Of a stretch of DNA of 14,233 bases, positions 1 through 6,041 are shown piece after piece. This DNA is from an uncultured Clostridia bacterium (GTDB lineage Bacteria > Bacillota > Clostridia > Oscillospirales > CAG-272): NCBI GenBank assembly GCA_937894775.1, contig CALAXC010000058.1, positions 1 through 14,233 on the forward strand, read 5' to 3'. Every line of letters begins with the position of its first letter. Within the stretch, counting starts at the first letter, position 1. The notes under the pieces were generated by a model. The model was not told the DNA's origin and ran no database searches. It was given only the letters and a program-made list of their open reading frames with translations. The translations under genes were made by a program, and so were the position numbers.

Positions 1-702
1 AAGGTAGGTATCGAACGAGGAGAACGCCTGCGCGCCCGCCCACTCGTTCTGCATGATGCCGAGGAAGTTTACCATCTGGTTGCAGAGCGTTGCAAGATGG
101 CTGGCAGGGGCAGAGGTGATCTTACCGGTTACACCGCCAAGACCTTCCTGTATAAGCTGCTTCAATGACCAACCTGCACAATATCCTGTGAGCATAGAAA
201 GGTCGTGAATATGAATATCGGCGTTTCTGTGAGCATTTGCTATCTCGTCATCATATATCTCGGAAAGCCAATAGTTAGCTGTAATAGCGCCCGAGTTGCT
301 GAGAATAAGACCTCCAACAGAATAGGTAACTGTAGAATTTTCCTTAACTCTCCAGTCGGTGTTTTTAACGTAACTGTCAACTATATCTTTATAATCAAGA
401 ATGGTTGATTTCATATTGCGGAGTTTTTCTCTCTGCTTACGGTAGAGAATATATGCCTTTGCAACGTCGGCATAACCCGCCTGAACGAGAACAGCCTCAA
501 CACTGTCCTGAATATCTTCTACAGAAATAACACCTTCTTTTATTTTGGGTTCGAAATCTGCAGTAACTTTAAGGACAAGAAAATCAATTATCGAGGGGTG
601 ATATTGTTTTTCCTGTGCCTCAAATGCCATTTTTATAGCGTCACTGATTTTTTTAAGATCAAAATCGACTACTTTGCCTTCTCTTTTTAAAACCTGATAC
701 AT
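1..702 (-). CDS. nrdD: Anaerobic ribonucleoside-triphosphate reductase, N-terminal part (runs off left edge)
   Basis: Class III ribonucleotide reductase, which makes deoxynucleotides from NTPs without oxygen using a glycyl radical. Only the first 234 codons are present; the family is usually about 700-780 residues, so the catalytic barrel and C-terminal glycyl radical loop lie outside the window. Residues 1 to about 90 (start MYQVLKREGKVVDFD) form an ATP-cone, the allosteric nucleotide-binding domain. Further on, DIHIHDLSMLTGYCAGWSL and QNEWAGAQAFSSFDTYL are conserved NrdD core segments. The ATG at 700-702 follows AAAGGAG (708-714, minus) at good spacing. nrdG, its activase, lies just upstream on the same strand. 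Perfect promoter hexamers and tandem NrdR boxes precede it, so NrdR repression is expected. GC rises from about 40% to about 60% toward the window edge. The family call is secure. Confidence 0.95.
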   Translation of the reverse strand, partial: MYQVLKREGKVVDFDLKKISDAIKMAFEAQEKQYHPSIIDFLVLKVTADFEPKIKEGVISVEDIQDSVEAVLVQAGYADVAKAYILYRKQREKLRNMKSTILDYKDIVDSYVKNTDWRVKENSTVTYSVGGLILSNSGAITANYWLSEIYDDEIANAHRNADIHIHDLSMLTGYCAGWSLKQLIQEGLGGVTGKITSAPASHLATLCNQMVNFLGIMQNEWAGAQAFSSFDTYL

Positions 703-714
703 TGTTTCTCCTTT

Positions 715-772
715 ACATTTGTCATTAAATTTTTCTTCGCATAAAAATTATACAACAAAAAATGACAAATGT
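715..772. repeat. 12-bp inverted repeat bracketing the nrdD -10 region and leader
   Basis: ACATTTGTCATT at 715-726 is the exact reverse complement of AATGACAAATGT at 761-772. The right copy overlaps the -35 hexamer and the left copy sits just before the Shine-Dalgarno. Each copy is itself a near-palindrome (TGACA-AA-TGTCA at 763-774; the left copy has one mismatch). The arrangement looks like a pair of operators flanking the transcription start, though the protein is unknown. Confidence 0.45.
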
Positions 773-775
773 CAA
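747..775 (-). promoter_or_regulatory. Consensus sigma-A promoter of nrdD
   Basis: Read on the minus strand, TTGACA (775-770) and TATAAT (752-747) are both perfect hexamers separated by exactly 17 bp. Transcription should begin near 740, giving a 5' leader of about 38 nt before the nrdD ATG. A promoter this strong next to NrdR boxes suggests that control is mainly by repression. Confidence 0.85.
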
Positions 776-792
776 TTGTGAGATATCACAAT
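775..792. promoter_or_regulatory. Perfect dyad abutting the nrdD -35 and overlapping NrdR box 1
   Basis: ATTGTGA-GATA-TCACAAT has 7-bp perfect arms and a 4-bp spacer. It shares its first base with the -35 hexamer and its right arm with NrdR box 1. The arms resemble Rex or CRP/FNR-type half sites, but the spacing fits neither standard box exactly (Rex and CRP would have six bases between TTGTGA and TCACAA). The dyad is seen directly; a second regulator is only inference. Confidence 0.4.
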
Positions 793-801
793 ATATTGGG
801 T
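786..801. promoter_or_regulatory. NrdR box 1 upstream of nrdD
   Basis: TCACAATATATTGGGT matches the NrdR consensus (acaCwAtATaTwGtgt) at 14 of 16 positions. It lies about 11 bp upstream of the -35 hexamer of the nrdD promoter. NrdR is the ATP/dATP-sensing repressor of ribonucleotide reductase genes. The paired site at 818-833 supports the call. Confidence 0.85.
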
Positions 802-817
802 ATTTTTTAGGTAAATA

Positions 818-833
818 ATACTACATATTGTGT
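818..833. promoter_or_regulatory. NrdR box 2 upstream of nrdD
   Basis: ATACTACATATTGTGT also matches the NrdR consensus at 14 of 16 positions. It starts exactly 32 bp from box 1, about three helical turns, the spacing typical of paired NrdR boxes. Both lie between nrdG and nrdD, upstream of the nrdD promoter. Confidence 0.85.
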
Positions 834-859
834 AAAAAGGCACAAAAACGGTACAATGA

Positions 860-1558
860 TTAAATACCTCTCAGGTTGGTTACAGGAAGCACTTTCCTTG
901 TATTTTCAAGGATTTCGAGCATTTCAGATGCTGAATATGCAGAATAACCAACCTTTATAGTGTTTCCGGAATCTACATATGTTTGAAGAAAATATTTTTT
1001 TGCCGATTTTATTCTATTCGCTATTTTTACTATGTCTTCAATTGTATGAAGTTCTCGAACAACTGTGGTTCTGAATTCATAATCCGGTGCTTTTTGCATA
1101 ATTATATCTATGCTACGGTCGGCTTTTTCGATGTATTCGGAATTAGCATTGATTCCTGATGTGATCGCATATTTTTCTTTACAATTTTTTATATCCATAG
1201 CTACATAATCTACAAGCTTCTGATCGAGCAGTGATTCTAATTTATCAGGAAAACTTCCGTTTGTATCAAGCTTTACCAAAAGACCGAGTGATTTTATTTT
1301 TTTTATGAATTCGGTTATTCCCGACGAGAGGAGCGGCTCACCTCCGGTCACACAAACACCGTCAAGGACGCCTTTTCTTTTACTTATGTAGGAAAAAAAC
1401 TCGTCTTCAGAGATGCTGTCGACCTCATTAGATAAAATCACCAATGTTGCATTATGACAAAACGGGCATTTAAAATTACAGCCGCCTAAAAATACCGTTG
1501 CGGCAAGTTTTTCGGGATAATCAAGAAGGGTAGTTTTTTGTAAGCCTTTTATTTCCAT
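860..1558 (-). CDS. nrdG: Anaerobic ribonucleotide reductase activating protein (radical SAM)
   Basis: Radical-SAM activase that cleaves S-adenosylmethionine to place the glycyl radical on NrdD. The 232-residue protein has the cluster motif CNFKCPFC at residues 27-34 (Cys27, Cys31, Cys34, the CxxxCxxC that binds the 4Fe-4S cluster) and the SAM-binding stretch VTGGEPLL at about 70-77. The N-terminus (GLQKTTLLDYP) and the length, longer than the classical ~155-residue NrdG, suggest the NrdG2-type subfamily. The ATG at 1556-1558 follows GAGGAG at good spacing. nrdD follows 157 bp downstream on the same strand. There is no obvious terminator in the gap, so some readthrough into nrdD is possible in addition to nrdD's own promoter. 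Its own promoter in 1559-1662 is not clear to me. Confidence 0.92.
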   Translation of the reverse strand: MEIKGLQKTTLLDYPEKLAATVFLGGCNFKCPFCHNATLVILSNEVDSISEDEFFSYISKRKGVLDGVCVTGGEPLLSSGITEFIKKIKSLGLLVKLDTNGSFPDKLESLLDQKLVDYVAMDIKNCKEKYAITSGINANSEYIEKADRSIDIIMQKAPDYEFRTTVVRELHTIEDIVKIANRIKSAKKYFLQTYVDSGNTIKVGYSAYSASEMLEILENTRKVLPVTNLRGI

Positions 1559-1601
1559 TTACAGTTCTCCTCGAATTTTTTAATAAGTCGTATATAAGGA
1601 C

Positions 1602-1630
1602 TTGATTTTATGATTTTTTTATGCTAAAAT
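1602..1630 (+). promoter_or_regulatory. Promoter of the XRE-family regulator
   Basis: TTGATT (1602-1607) and TAAAAT (1625-1630) are 17 bp apart, and TGC directly before the second hexamer gives an extended -10. The predicted start is near 1637, about 38 nt before the ATG at 1675. Confidence 0.6.
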
Positions 1631-1636
1631 ATAAAA

Positions 1637-1653
1637 AGTAAATTTAATTTACT
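1637..1653. promoter_or_regulatory. 17-bp perfect palindrome at the regulator's transcription start
   Basis: AGTAAATT-T-AATTTACT has perfect 8-bp arms around one central base. It begins six bases after the -10 hexamer, covering about +1 to +17 of the regulator's transcript. The position suits an autorepression operator for the HTH protein encoded just downstream. The symmetry is seen directly; the ligand protein is inference. Confidence 0.5.
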
Positions 1654-1674
1654 ATTTTAAACTTGGGGGACAAA

Positions 1675-2565
1675 ATGCAGATAGGTGAAAAAATAAAAAA
1701 ACTTCGCACAGCAAAGCTTATGACACAAAACGAGCTTGTGGGCGGAGAGATTACTCGAAATATGCTCAGCAGGATCGAAAACGGCGCGGCACAGCCATCA
1801 ATGGCAACTGTAAAATATATTGCGCAGCGGCTCAACGTTTCGGTTGGTTTTTTGCTTGCTGAAGAAGAGGATGAGATCCTATATTTTAAATCTGCTGAAA
1901 TAAACAATATCAAAAAAGCATATGTAAATAAAGATTACCTTCTTTGCAGAGAAATGTGTATAAATTCCGAATGGAAAGATGATGAGCTTATCTTTATTTT
2001 ATCCGAATCCTGCATACGGTCGGGAATAAGAGCATTTGCCCACGGTGCGTTGCGTCAGGCAGTAAACTTTTTTGACGAAGGTTTGGAAAATTGTTACGGT
2101 ACAATTTATAATACAGATCATATAAAAAGCTTAGCGCAATCATATTTTGATTATATGTGCCTAATATCTCCAACACTTGATTCAAATTCAAGCTATACCG
2201 TTGAAACTAAACAACTACCGTTTTTAAAAGATCCTTTTTCTGTTTATTCTTCAATTTTTTTGTATGGAGAAGCAAACGGATATTCAAATGTGCCAATGTT
2301 AGAGGAACGTCTTGAGCTGTTAGACGAAAAAAGCTCTTTTTTTGCACATATAAGCGCAAAGCTTCTGATCGAAGAAAAAAATTATGAAGAAGGGTATAAA
2401 GTGCTGGAAAGTATTTTACTGAAAGATAATTATGAAGTTCCTGAACCGATGCTTTATTTTATATTCGGTGATCTTGAGATATGCTGTAAGGAGATCGAAG
2501 ATTTTAAGGGTGCTTATAATTATTCAAAATGTAAGATAGATCTTATGCAAAAGTTACTCGGATAA
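1675..2565 (+). CDS. XRE-family helix-turn-helix regulator with helical C-terminal domain
   Basis: Probable cytoplasmic DNA-binding regulator of 296 residues. Residues 6-61 are a Cro/C1-type HTH: the IGEKIKKLR start, TQNELVGG then ITRNMLSRIENG as the recognition region, PSMATVKYIAQRLNVSVGFLL as the closing helices. Residues 70-296 are helical and look TPR-like (RQAVNFFDEGLENCYGTIY; EEKNYEEGYKVLESILL), as in regulators that sense a peptide or protein partner, but I cannot name one. I chose ATG 1675 because GGGGGA (1665-1670) precedes it and the HTH starts at once; an in-frame TTG at 1663 is the alternative. The gene is divergent from nrdG and convergent with the membrane protein gene, overlapping its end by 12 bp. 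A link to nrdG control is possible only from position. Confidence 0.85.
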   Translation: MQIGEKIKKLRTAKLMTQNELVGGEITRNMLSRIENGAAQPSMATVKYIAQRLNVSVGFLLAEEEDEILYFKSAEINNIKKAYVNKDYLLCREMCINSEWKDDELIFILSESCIRSGIRAFAHGALRQAVNFFDEGLENCYGTIYNTDHIKSLAQSYFDYMCLISPTLDSNSSYTVETKQLPFLKDPFSVYSSIFLYGEANGYSNVPMLEERLELLDEKSSFFAHISAKLLIEEKNYEEGYKVLESILLKDNYEVPEPMLYFIFGDLEICCKEIEDFKGAYNYSKCKIDLMQKLLG

Positions 2566-3417
2566 ATTATCGTTTTCAAATAAAGCGGAAGAATTGTTTT
2601 CTTCTGCTTTTTTGTTTTTTTGCGAAAAGAAGCGTGTGAAAAAGTCATAGAGAAGATTAAATATAAATATAGCGATGATATATGCGACAACGCCGTAAAT
2701 AATATCTGTGAGATAGCCTACTATCATAACCATAACTTCAGCGAAAGAAGAGGGAAGTCCTATTTCAATATCGGTAATTATTCTTGAAAAAACGCGGAAC
2801 AGCGCCACTATCATACCCGTATACGTCGCCGAACGAAGTAAAGGGTTATACCAATTTATAAATTTTTTAATGGGCAATATATTTTCAATTTTATAATTTT
2901 TCGAGTGCGAAGCTTTTTTGTTATCAGATAAAGCAAGAGCGCGAAGATAACTCTTTGCTGTAACCGATGCAAATATAGATACAAAAAGAAGCTGAAGCAA
3001 TTCCGCGATAAGATAAAAACCCAAAAAGAGAAGATCTGCTATTATTTCGTTTTTTGTTCCTATAGTTCCATATAGAGGTATATTTACAATAAGTTTCAAA
3101 GGTATTTTCGCAATAAGAATAATCAAATAAATAACTATGGAAAATGCCGTTGTTTTTTTATTAAGAAGTACCATCGAGAAAATAATCAAGGCATATACCG
3201 AAGTAAAAGCAATTATATCAAAAAGATCGGATATATATTTGACGGTCAAAGATAGGGGAGAGCCTTGATAGAGTGTATTATTTTCAAGATTGAAATAAAT
3301 TGGGGATAAGCAAAATATGTTGATCAGGGTTGCCGTAAGGCAAAAAAGAAAAATGAAAATCAAAAAAATCGGAATTGCTTTTTTTTGATCAATCTCCTGC
3401 GGTAAAATTTTATTCAT
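2554..3417 (-). CDS. Multi-pass membrane protein of unknown function
   Basis: A 287-residue integral membrane protein that I do not recognise. Hydrophobic segments lie at about residues 14-37, 67-86, 89-112, 124-152, 198-217 and 224-260, so roughly six transmembrane helices. No signal peptide cleavage site, catalytic motif or transporter signature is visible. The loop around 153-185 and the tail after 262 (FFTRFFSQKNKKAEENNSS) are basic to polar and probably cytoplasmic. The ATG at 3415-3417 is preceded by only a weak, distant GAAAGG, so the start is less sure than for its neighbours; a promoter with extended -10 lies just upstream. It is divergent from the M14-like gene (162-bp gap), and its 3' end overlaps the XRE gene by 12 bp and carries that gene's terminator. 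No function is proposed. Confidence 0.75.
   Translation of the reverse strand: MNKILPQEIDQKKAIPIFLIFIFLFCLTATLINIFCLSPIYFNLENNTLYQGSPLSLTVKYISDLFDIIAFTSVYALIIFSMVLLNKKTTAFSIVIYLIILIAKIPLKLIVNIPLYGTIGTKNEIIADLLFLGFYLIAELLQLLFVSIFASVTAKSYLRALALSDNKKASHSKNYKIENILPIKKFINWYNPLLRSATYTGMIVALFRVFSRIITDIEIGLPSSFAEVMVMIVGYLTDIIYGVVAYIIAIFIFNLLYDFFTRFFSQKNKKAEENNSSALFENDNLSE
2582..2621 (+). terminator. Rho-independent terminator of the XRE regulator, inside the convergent gene
   Basis: Arms AAAGCGGAAGAA (2582-2593) and TTCTTCTGCTTT (2599-2610) pair over 12 positions with one G-U, closing a 5-nt loop, followed by TTTGTTTTTTT. It begins 16 bases after the regulator's stop codon. On the other strand the same DNA encodes C-terminal residues of the membrane protein (about KNKKAEENNSSAL). 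Confidence 0.8.
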
Positions 3418-3455
3418 ATGTAAAAAAGTTGCCTTTCAGTTTTTATATTTTAAAT

Positions 3456-3484
3456 ATTATAACATAAAATGGTTTTAGTGTGTA
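3456..3484 (-). promoter_or_regulatory. Promoter of the membrane protein gene
   Basis: On the minus strand TATAAT (3461-3456) is preceded by TGT, an extended -10. TACACA (3484-3479), 17 bp upstream, is a 4-of-6 match to the -35 consensus. Transcription from near 3449 would give a leader of about 32 nt. Confidence 0.55.
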
Positions 3485-3579
3485 TAAGTTTTTGTAAATA
3501 TTTTAAAAACTTTGCATTTTTTGAATTTTCCTCGCATACATTTCTTCTGAATAAAAAAATTAGGAGGATAATATCAAAT

Positions 3580-4443
3580 ATGAAAAAAGCAAAAGAATTC
3601 GGATATGAAGCTATGATATCCGAAATAAATCTCATAATGGAAAAATATTCGTTTGTTTCGGTTACGGGACTCTGTGACAGTATTTTAGGAAGAACCATAC
3701 CGATTATCAGCATAGGCGAGGGAAAAACTAATGTTTTTTATATAGGCGGAGAAATTGCAAGTGACGCTTTAACACCGTTTTTGCTGATGAAATTCGTACG
3801 TGATATTTCGTCACTCTACAGTGAACGTGCGTCAGTATTTGGATTTCCCGTCGAATATATTCTTAAAAACTACAAATTTACTGTTCTGCCTATGTTAAAC
3901 CCCGATGGACGGGAATATTGCATTTACGGAGTTGATAATGCTAATCCTATTAAGGACAGGCTTATTGCTATGAATAACGGAGAGTCAGATTTTAAATCAT
4001 GGAGAGGAAATGCTCGTGGTGTGCTTCTTAGCTGCAATTACGGAGTTGAGGAAACCGAATACGAGCTTGAACAGGAAGTAGGGAGCTTATGCAATTATTT
4101 AAAATACGGATTGACTCCGGATATGATGTTTGTTTTTTCGGGAAGTATTGAACAAAAAGATCAAATATACTATGCTGACGGAGAGGTGGAAAATAAATCC
4201 GCTATAGCGCTATCTCAAATGAGTTCGATAAAACGTTCTTTCAGAAAGACCGAAAAACCCGAGTTGTTACTTGCTGACTGGGCAATCGCGAATTTAAATT
4301 GCAGAGCGTTTTCAATTGAGCTTGAGATTCCCGGAAGATCGGGATCGATCAAAAACGGTATGACGGAAGATTTTTACTTTACTAAATATGCCGCTTTGAG
4401 AAAACTGTTGTTCTGTTCACCCTTACTTAGTAAAATACATTGA
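3580..4443 (+). CDS. M14 carboxypeptidase-like protein lacking the zinc ligands (probable pseudoenzyme)
   Basis: A 287-residue protein with the M14 metallocarboxypeptidase scaffold but no active zinc site. Family landmarks, in order: SILGRTIPIISIGEG (34-48), the VFYIGGEIASDALTPF region (52-67) where the HxxE zinc motif should be, LNPDGREY (106-113), WRGNARGV (141-148) with Asn153 following, and FSIELEIPG (244-252), which keeps the catalytic-type glutamate (Glu247). Neither the first motif His/Glu pair nor the third ligand (expected near FVFSGS, 184-189) is present, and the only histidine in the whole protein is the last residue. I chose ATG 3580 because AGGAGG (3562-3567) precedes it; the frame extends back to an ATG at 3469 but with no ribosome site. 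No signal peptide is seen, so it is probably cytoplasmic. It is followed by a strong terminator. The frame is intact, so it is not simple decay. Binding of a cell-wall peptide without cleavage is one guess. Confidence 0.72.
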   Translation: MKKAKEFGYEAMISEINLIMEKYSFVSVTGLCDSILGRTIPIISIGEGKTNVFYIGGEIASDALTPFLLMKFVRDISSLYSERASVFGFPVEYILKNYKFTVLPMLNPDGREYCIYGVDNANPIKDRLIAMNNGESDFKSWRGNARGVLLSCNYGVEETEYELEQEVGSLCNYLKYGLTPDMMFVFSGSIEQKDQIYYADGEVENKSAIALSQMSSIKRSFRKTEKPELLLADWAIANLNCRAFSIELEIPGRSGSIKNGMTEDFYFTKYAALRKLLFCSPLLSKIH

Positions 4444-4458
4444 TCAACTTTTAATAAT

Positions 4459-4502
4459 AAACCGTTTTATTATCGATAAAATGATAGTAAGGCGGTTTTT
4501 TT
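4459..4502 (+). terminator. Rho-independent terminator after the M14-like gene
   Basis: A 16-position stem (4459-4474 with 4483-4498, including a few G-U pairs) closes an 8-nt loop and ends in a T run (4496-4502). It starts 15 bases after the stop codon and separates the M14-like gene from the pyrH operon. Confidence 0.85.
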
Positions 4503-4592
4503 GGGTTTTTAAATATATTTTTGCTTTTGCAAAAAGTAAAATCATTTTAAATAAAAATTCACAAATTTGTTTTATAAAAATCAAAATAAGTG

Positions 4593-4621
4593 TTTACAAA
4601 ACGTGAAAAATGTAGTAAAAT
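4593..4621 (+). promoter_or_regulatory. Promoter of the pyrH operon
   Basis: TTTACA (4593-4598) and TAAAAT (4616-4621) are 17 bp apart, about 44 bp upstream of the pyrH ATG. A TATAAT at 4621-4626 overlaps but would leave a 22-bp spacer, so the first pairing is preferred. The rest of 4503-4592 is AT-rich with nothing else recognisable. Confidence 0.6.
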
Positions 4622-4664
4622 ATAATAAATATATTTTAGTTCTACTCAGCGAAAGGAAGTTTAT

Positions 4665-5372
4665 ATGGGAACGCCAAAGTATAAAAGGATTTTATTAAAG
4701 CTTTCAGGTGAGGCTTTAGCTGAAAAAAACGGTATTCTTGATTTTGATTTTATTTCTTCGGTTGCCGAGGTAATAAAAAAATGTCTTAACGATGGCGTGC
4801 AGGTTGGCGTTATTGTCGGCGCAGGGAATATCTGGAGAGGAAGACAGGGCGGAACAATGAACCGAGCAAGAGCCGATCAGATGGGTATGCTTGCTACAAC
4901 TATAAACGCGCTCGCTCTTCAGGATACTTTTATTCAATCGGGAATCGATACTGTGGTAATGACACCGATAGAAATGAATCATTTTGCTGAACCTTATACG
5001 ATAAGAGGTGCGATTCAAGCTCTTGAAAAGGGAAAAGTAGTAGTTTTCGGTTGCGGCTTAGGTGCTCCTTATTTTTCAACAGATACCGCAGCAGCACTCA
5101 GAGGGGCAGAAATTGAAGCTGATGTAGTTCTTATGGCTAAAAATATTGACGGTATATATAATGCAGATCCAAGAAAAGATCCTACGGCAAAGAAATATGA
5201 TGAGATAACCTATGCAGAAGTTATCGCCAAAGAGCTTGGCGCACTTGACCTTACAGCGGCTGCATTCTGTATGGCAAACGATATAAGCTCCTATGCATTT
5301 GAACTTAAAGATCCTATGAACATATATAGAGTTGTAATGGGCGAAAAGATAGGAACAGAGCTTCACAGATAA
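4665..5372 (+). CDS. pyrH: UMP kinase
   Basis: Cytoplasmic hexameric kinase of the amino acid kinase fold that phosphorylates UMP to UDP with ATP, in pyrimidine nucleotide synthesis. The 235-residue length is typical. Motifs: KLSGEAL (12-18) for phosphate binding, GAGNIWRGR (52-60), ADQMGMLAT (from 70), GCGLGAPYFSTDTAAALRG in the middle, and NIDGIYNADPRKDP for nucleotide binding. The ATG follows GAAAGGAAG (4651-4659). It is the first gene of the run frr-uppS-cdsA-dxr-rseP-ispG-polC; in many Firmicutes rpsB and tsf precede pyrH, but here a terminated M14-like gene does, and pyrH has its own promoter. Confidence 0.97.
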   Translation: MGTPKYKRILLKLSGEALAEKNGILDFDFISSVAEVIKKCLNDGVQVGVIVGAGNIWRGRQGGTMNRARADQMGMLATTINALALQDTFIQSGIDTVVMTPIEMNHFAEPYTIRGAIQALEKGKVVVFGCGLGAPYFSTDTAAALRGAEIEADVVLMAKNIDGIYNADPRKDPTAKKYDEITYAEVIAKELGALDLTAAAFCMANDISSYAFELKDPMNIYRVVMGEKIGTELHR

Positions 5373-5413
5373 CAGAAATTAATAAATATTTACATAAATA
5401 CGGAGGATTACTT

Positions 5414-5968
5414 ATGAAACTCGACACAAAAGAATTTGAAACAAAAATGCAAAAAGCTATCGCTGCTTATCAGGAAAACCTTTCGGTTATTCGTGCAGGT
5501 CAGGCAAATACAGCCGTTCTCGGAAAAGTAATGTTTGAATATTGGGGAACTCCTACACTTCTTACATCTATGGCTGATGTTCGTGTGGTTGATTCAAAAA
5601 CGGTCACAATTACACCTTATGATGCTACAACTCTTAAGGCTATGGAAAAAGCAATACTTGCTTCCGACGTAGGAATTACCCCTACTAATGACGGAAAGAT
5701 AATAAGGCTTGTTTTCCCTCAGCTTACCGAAGAACGTCGTAAAGAGCTTGTAAAGCAGGTTCAAAAAATGGGGGAAGATGCAAAGGTTGCCATCCGTAAC
5801 ATAAGACGTGACGCAAACGATCTTTGCAAAAAGTTGAAGAAAGATTCAGAAATGACGGAAGATGAGCAGAAAACTTCCGAAAAGGCTATACAAGATCTTA
5901 CCGATAAGTATACAAAGGAAATTGATTCGGTAACTTCCAAAAAAGAAAAGGAAATAATGCAAATCTGA
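5414..5968 (+). CDS. frr: Ribosome recycling factor
   Basis: Splits post-termination ribosomes together with EF-G. The 184-residue length and the two-domain layout fit the family: N-terminal helix, then IRAGQANTAVLGKVMFEYWGTPTLL (here 30-54, split by the usual hinge), TITPYD, DVGITPTNDGKIIRL, FPQLTEERRKELVKQV, and the long C-terminal helices with VAIRNIRRDANDLCKKL. The ATG follows GGAGGA (5402-5407) with 6-base spacing, 41 bp after pyrH, so the two are almost certainly cotranscribed. A hairpin with a T run begins 12 bases after its stop. Confidence 0.97.
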   Translation: MKLDTKEFETKMQKAIAAYQENLSVIRAGQANTAVLGKVMFEYWGTPTLLTSMADVRVVDSKTVTITPYDATTLKAMEKAILASDVGITPTNDGKIIRLVFPQLTEERRKELVKQVQKMGEDAKVAIRNIRRDANDLCKKLKKDSEMTEDEQKTSEKAIQDLTDKYTKEIDSVTSKKEKEIMQI

Positions 5969-5979
5969 ATTTGGTTTTG

Positions 5980-6013
5980 TCAGGGCGGGTTTTTAGGCCC
6001 GTCCTGAATTTTT
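5980..6013 (+). terminator. Terminator-like hairpin between frr and uppS
   Basis: TCAGGGCGGG (5980-5989) pairs with CCCGTCCTGA (5998-6007), 10 positions with one G-U, across the loop TTTTTAGG, then A and five T. It should end or attenuate transcription after frr, so uppS and downstream genes depend on readthrough or on a weak promoter I cannot place. Confidence 0.7.
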
Positions 6014-6041
6014 GAATATATCAAACACAAAGGAATTTAAA

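Noticed and set aside
205..408. Small plus-strand reading frame inside nrdD
   Set aside because: It is antisense to a well-conserved part of NrdD and shows no ribosome site or motif.
3486..3512. AGTTTTT...AAAAACT inverted repeat upstream of the M14-like gene
   Set aside because: Arms are nearly all A/T, in a very AT-rich gap, with no T run or promoter context; chance is sufficient.
3469..3579. N-terminal extension of the M14-like protein from an ATG at 3469
   Set aside because: No ribosome site precedes 3469, while AGGAGG precedes ATG 3580, and the extra residues add no family motif.
6012..6041. Longer uppS starting at TTG 6012
   Set aside because: The codon lies in the T run of the preceding hairpin with no ribosome site; ATG 6042 has AAAGGA at good spacing.
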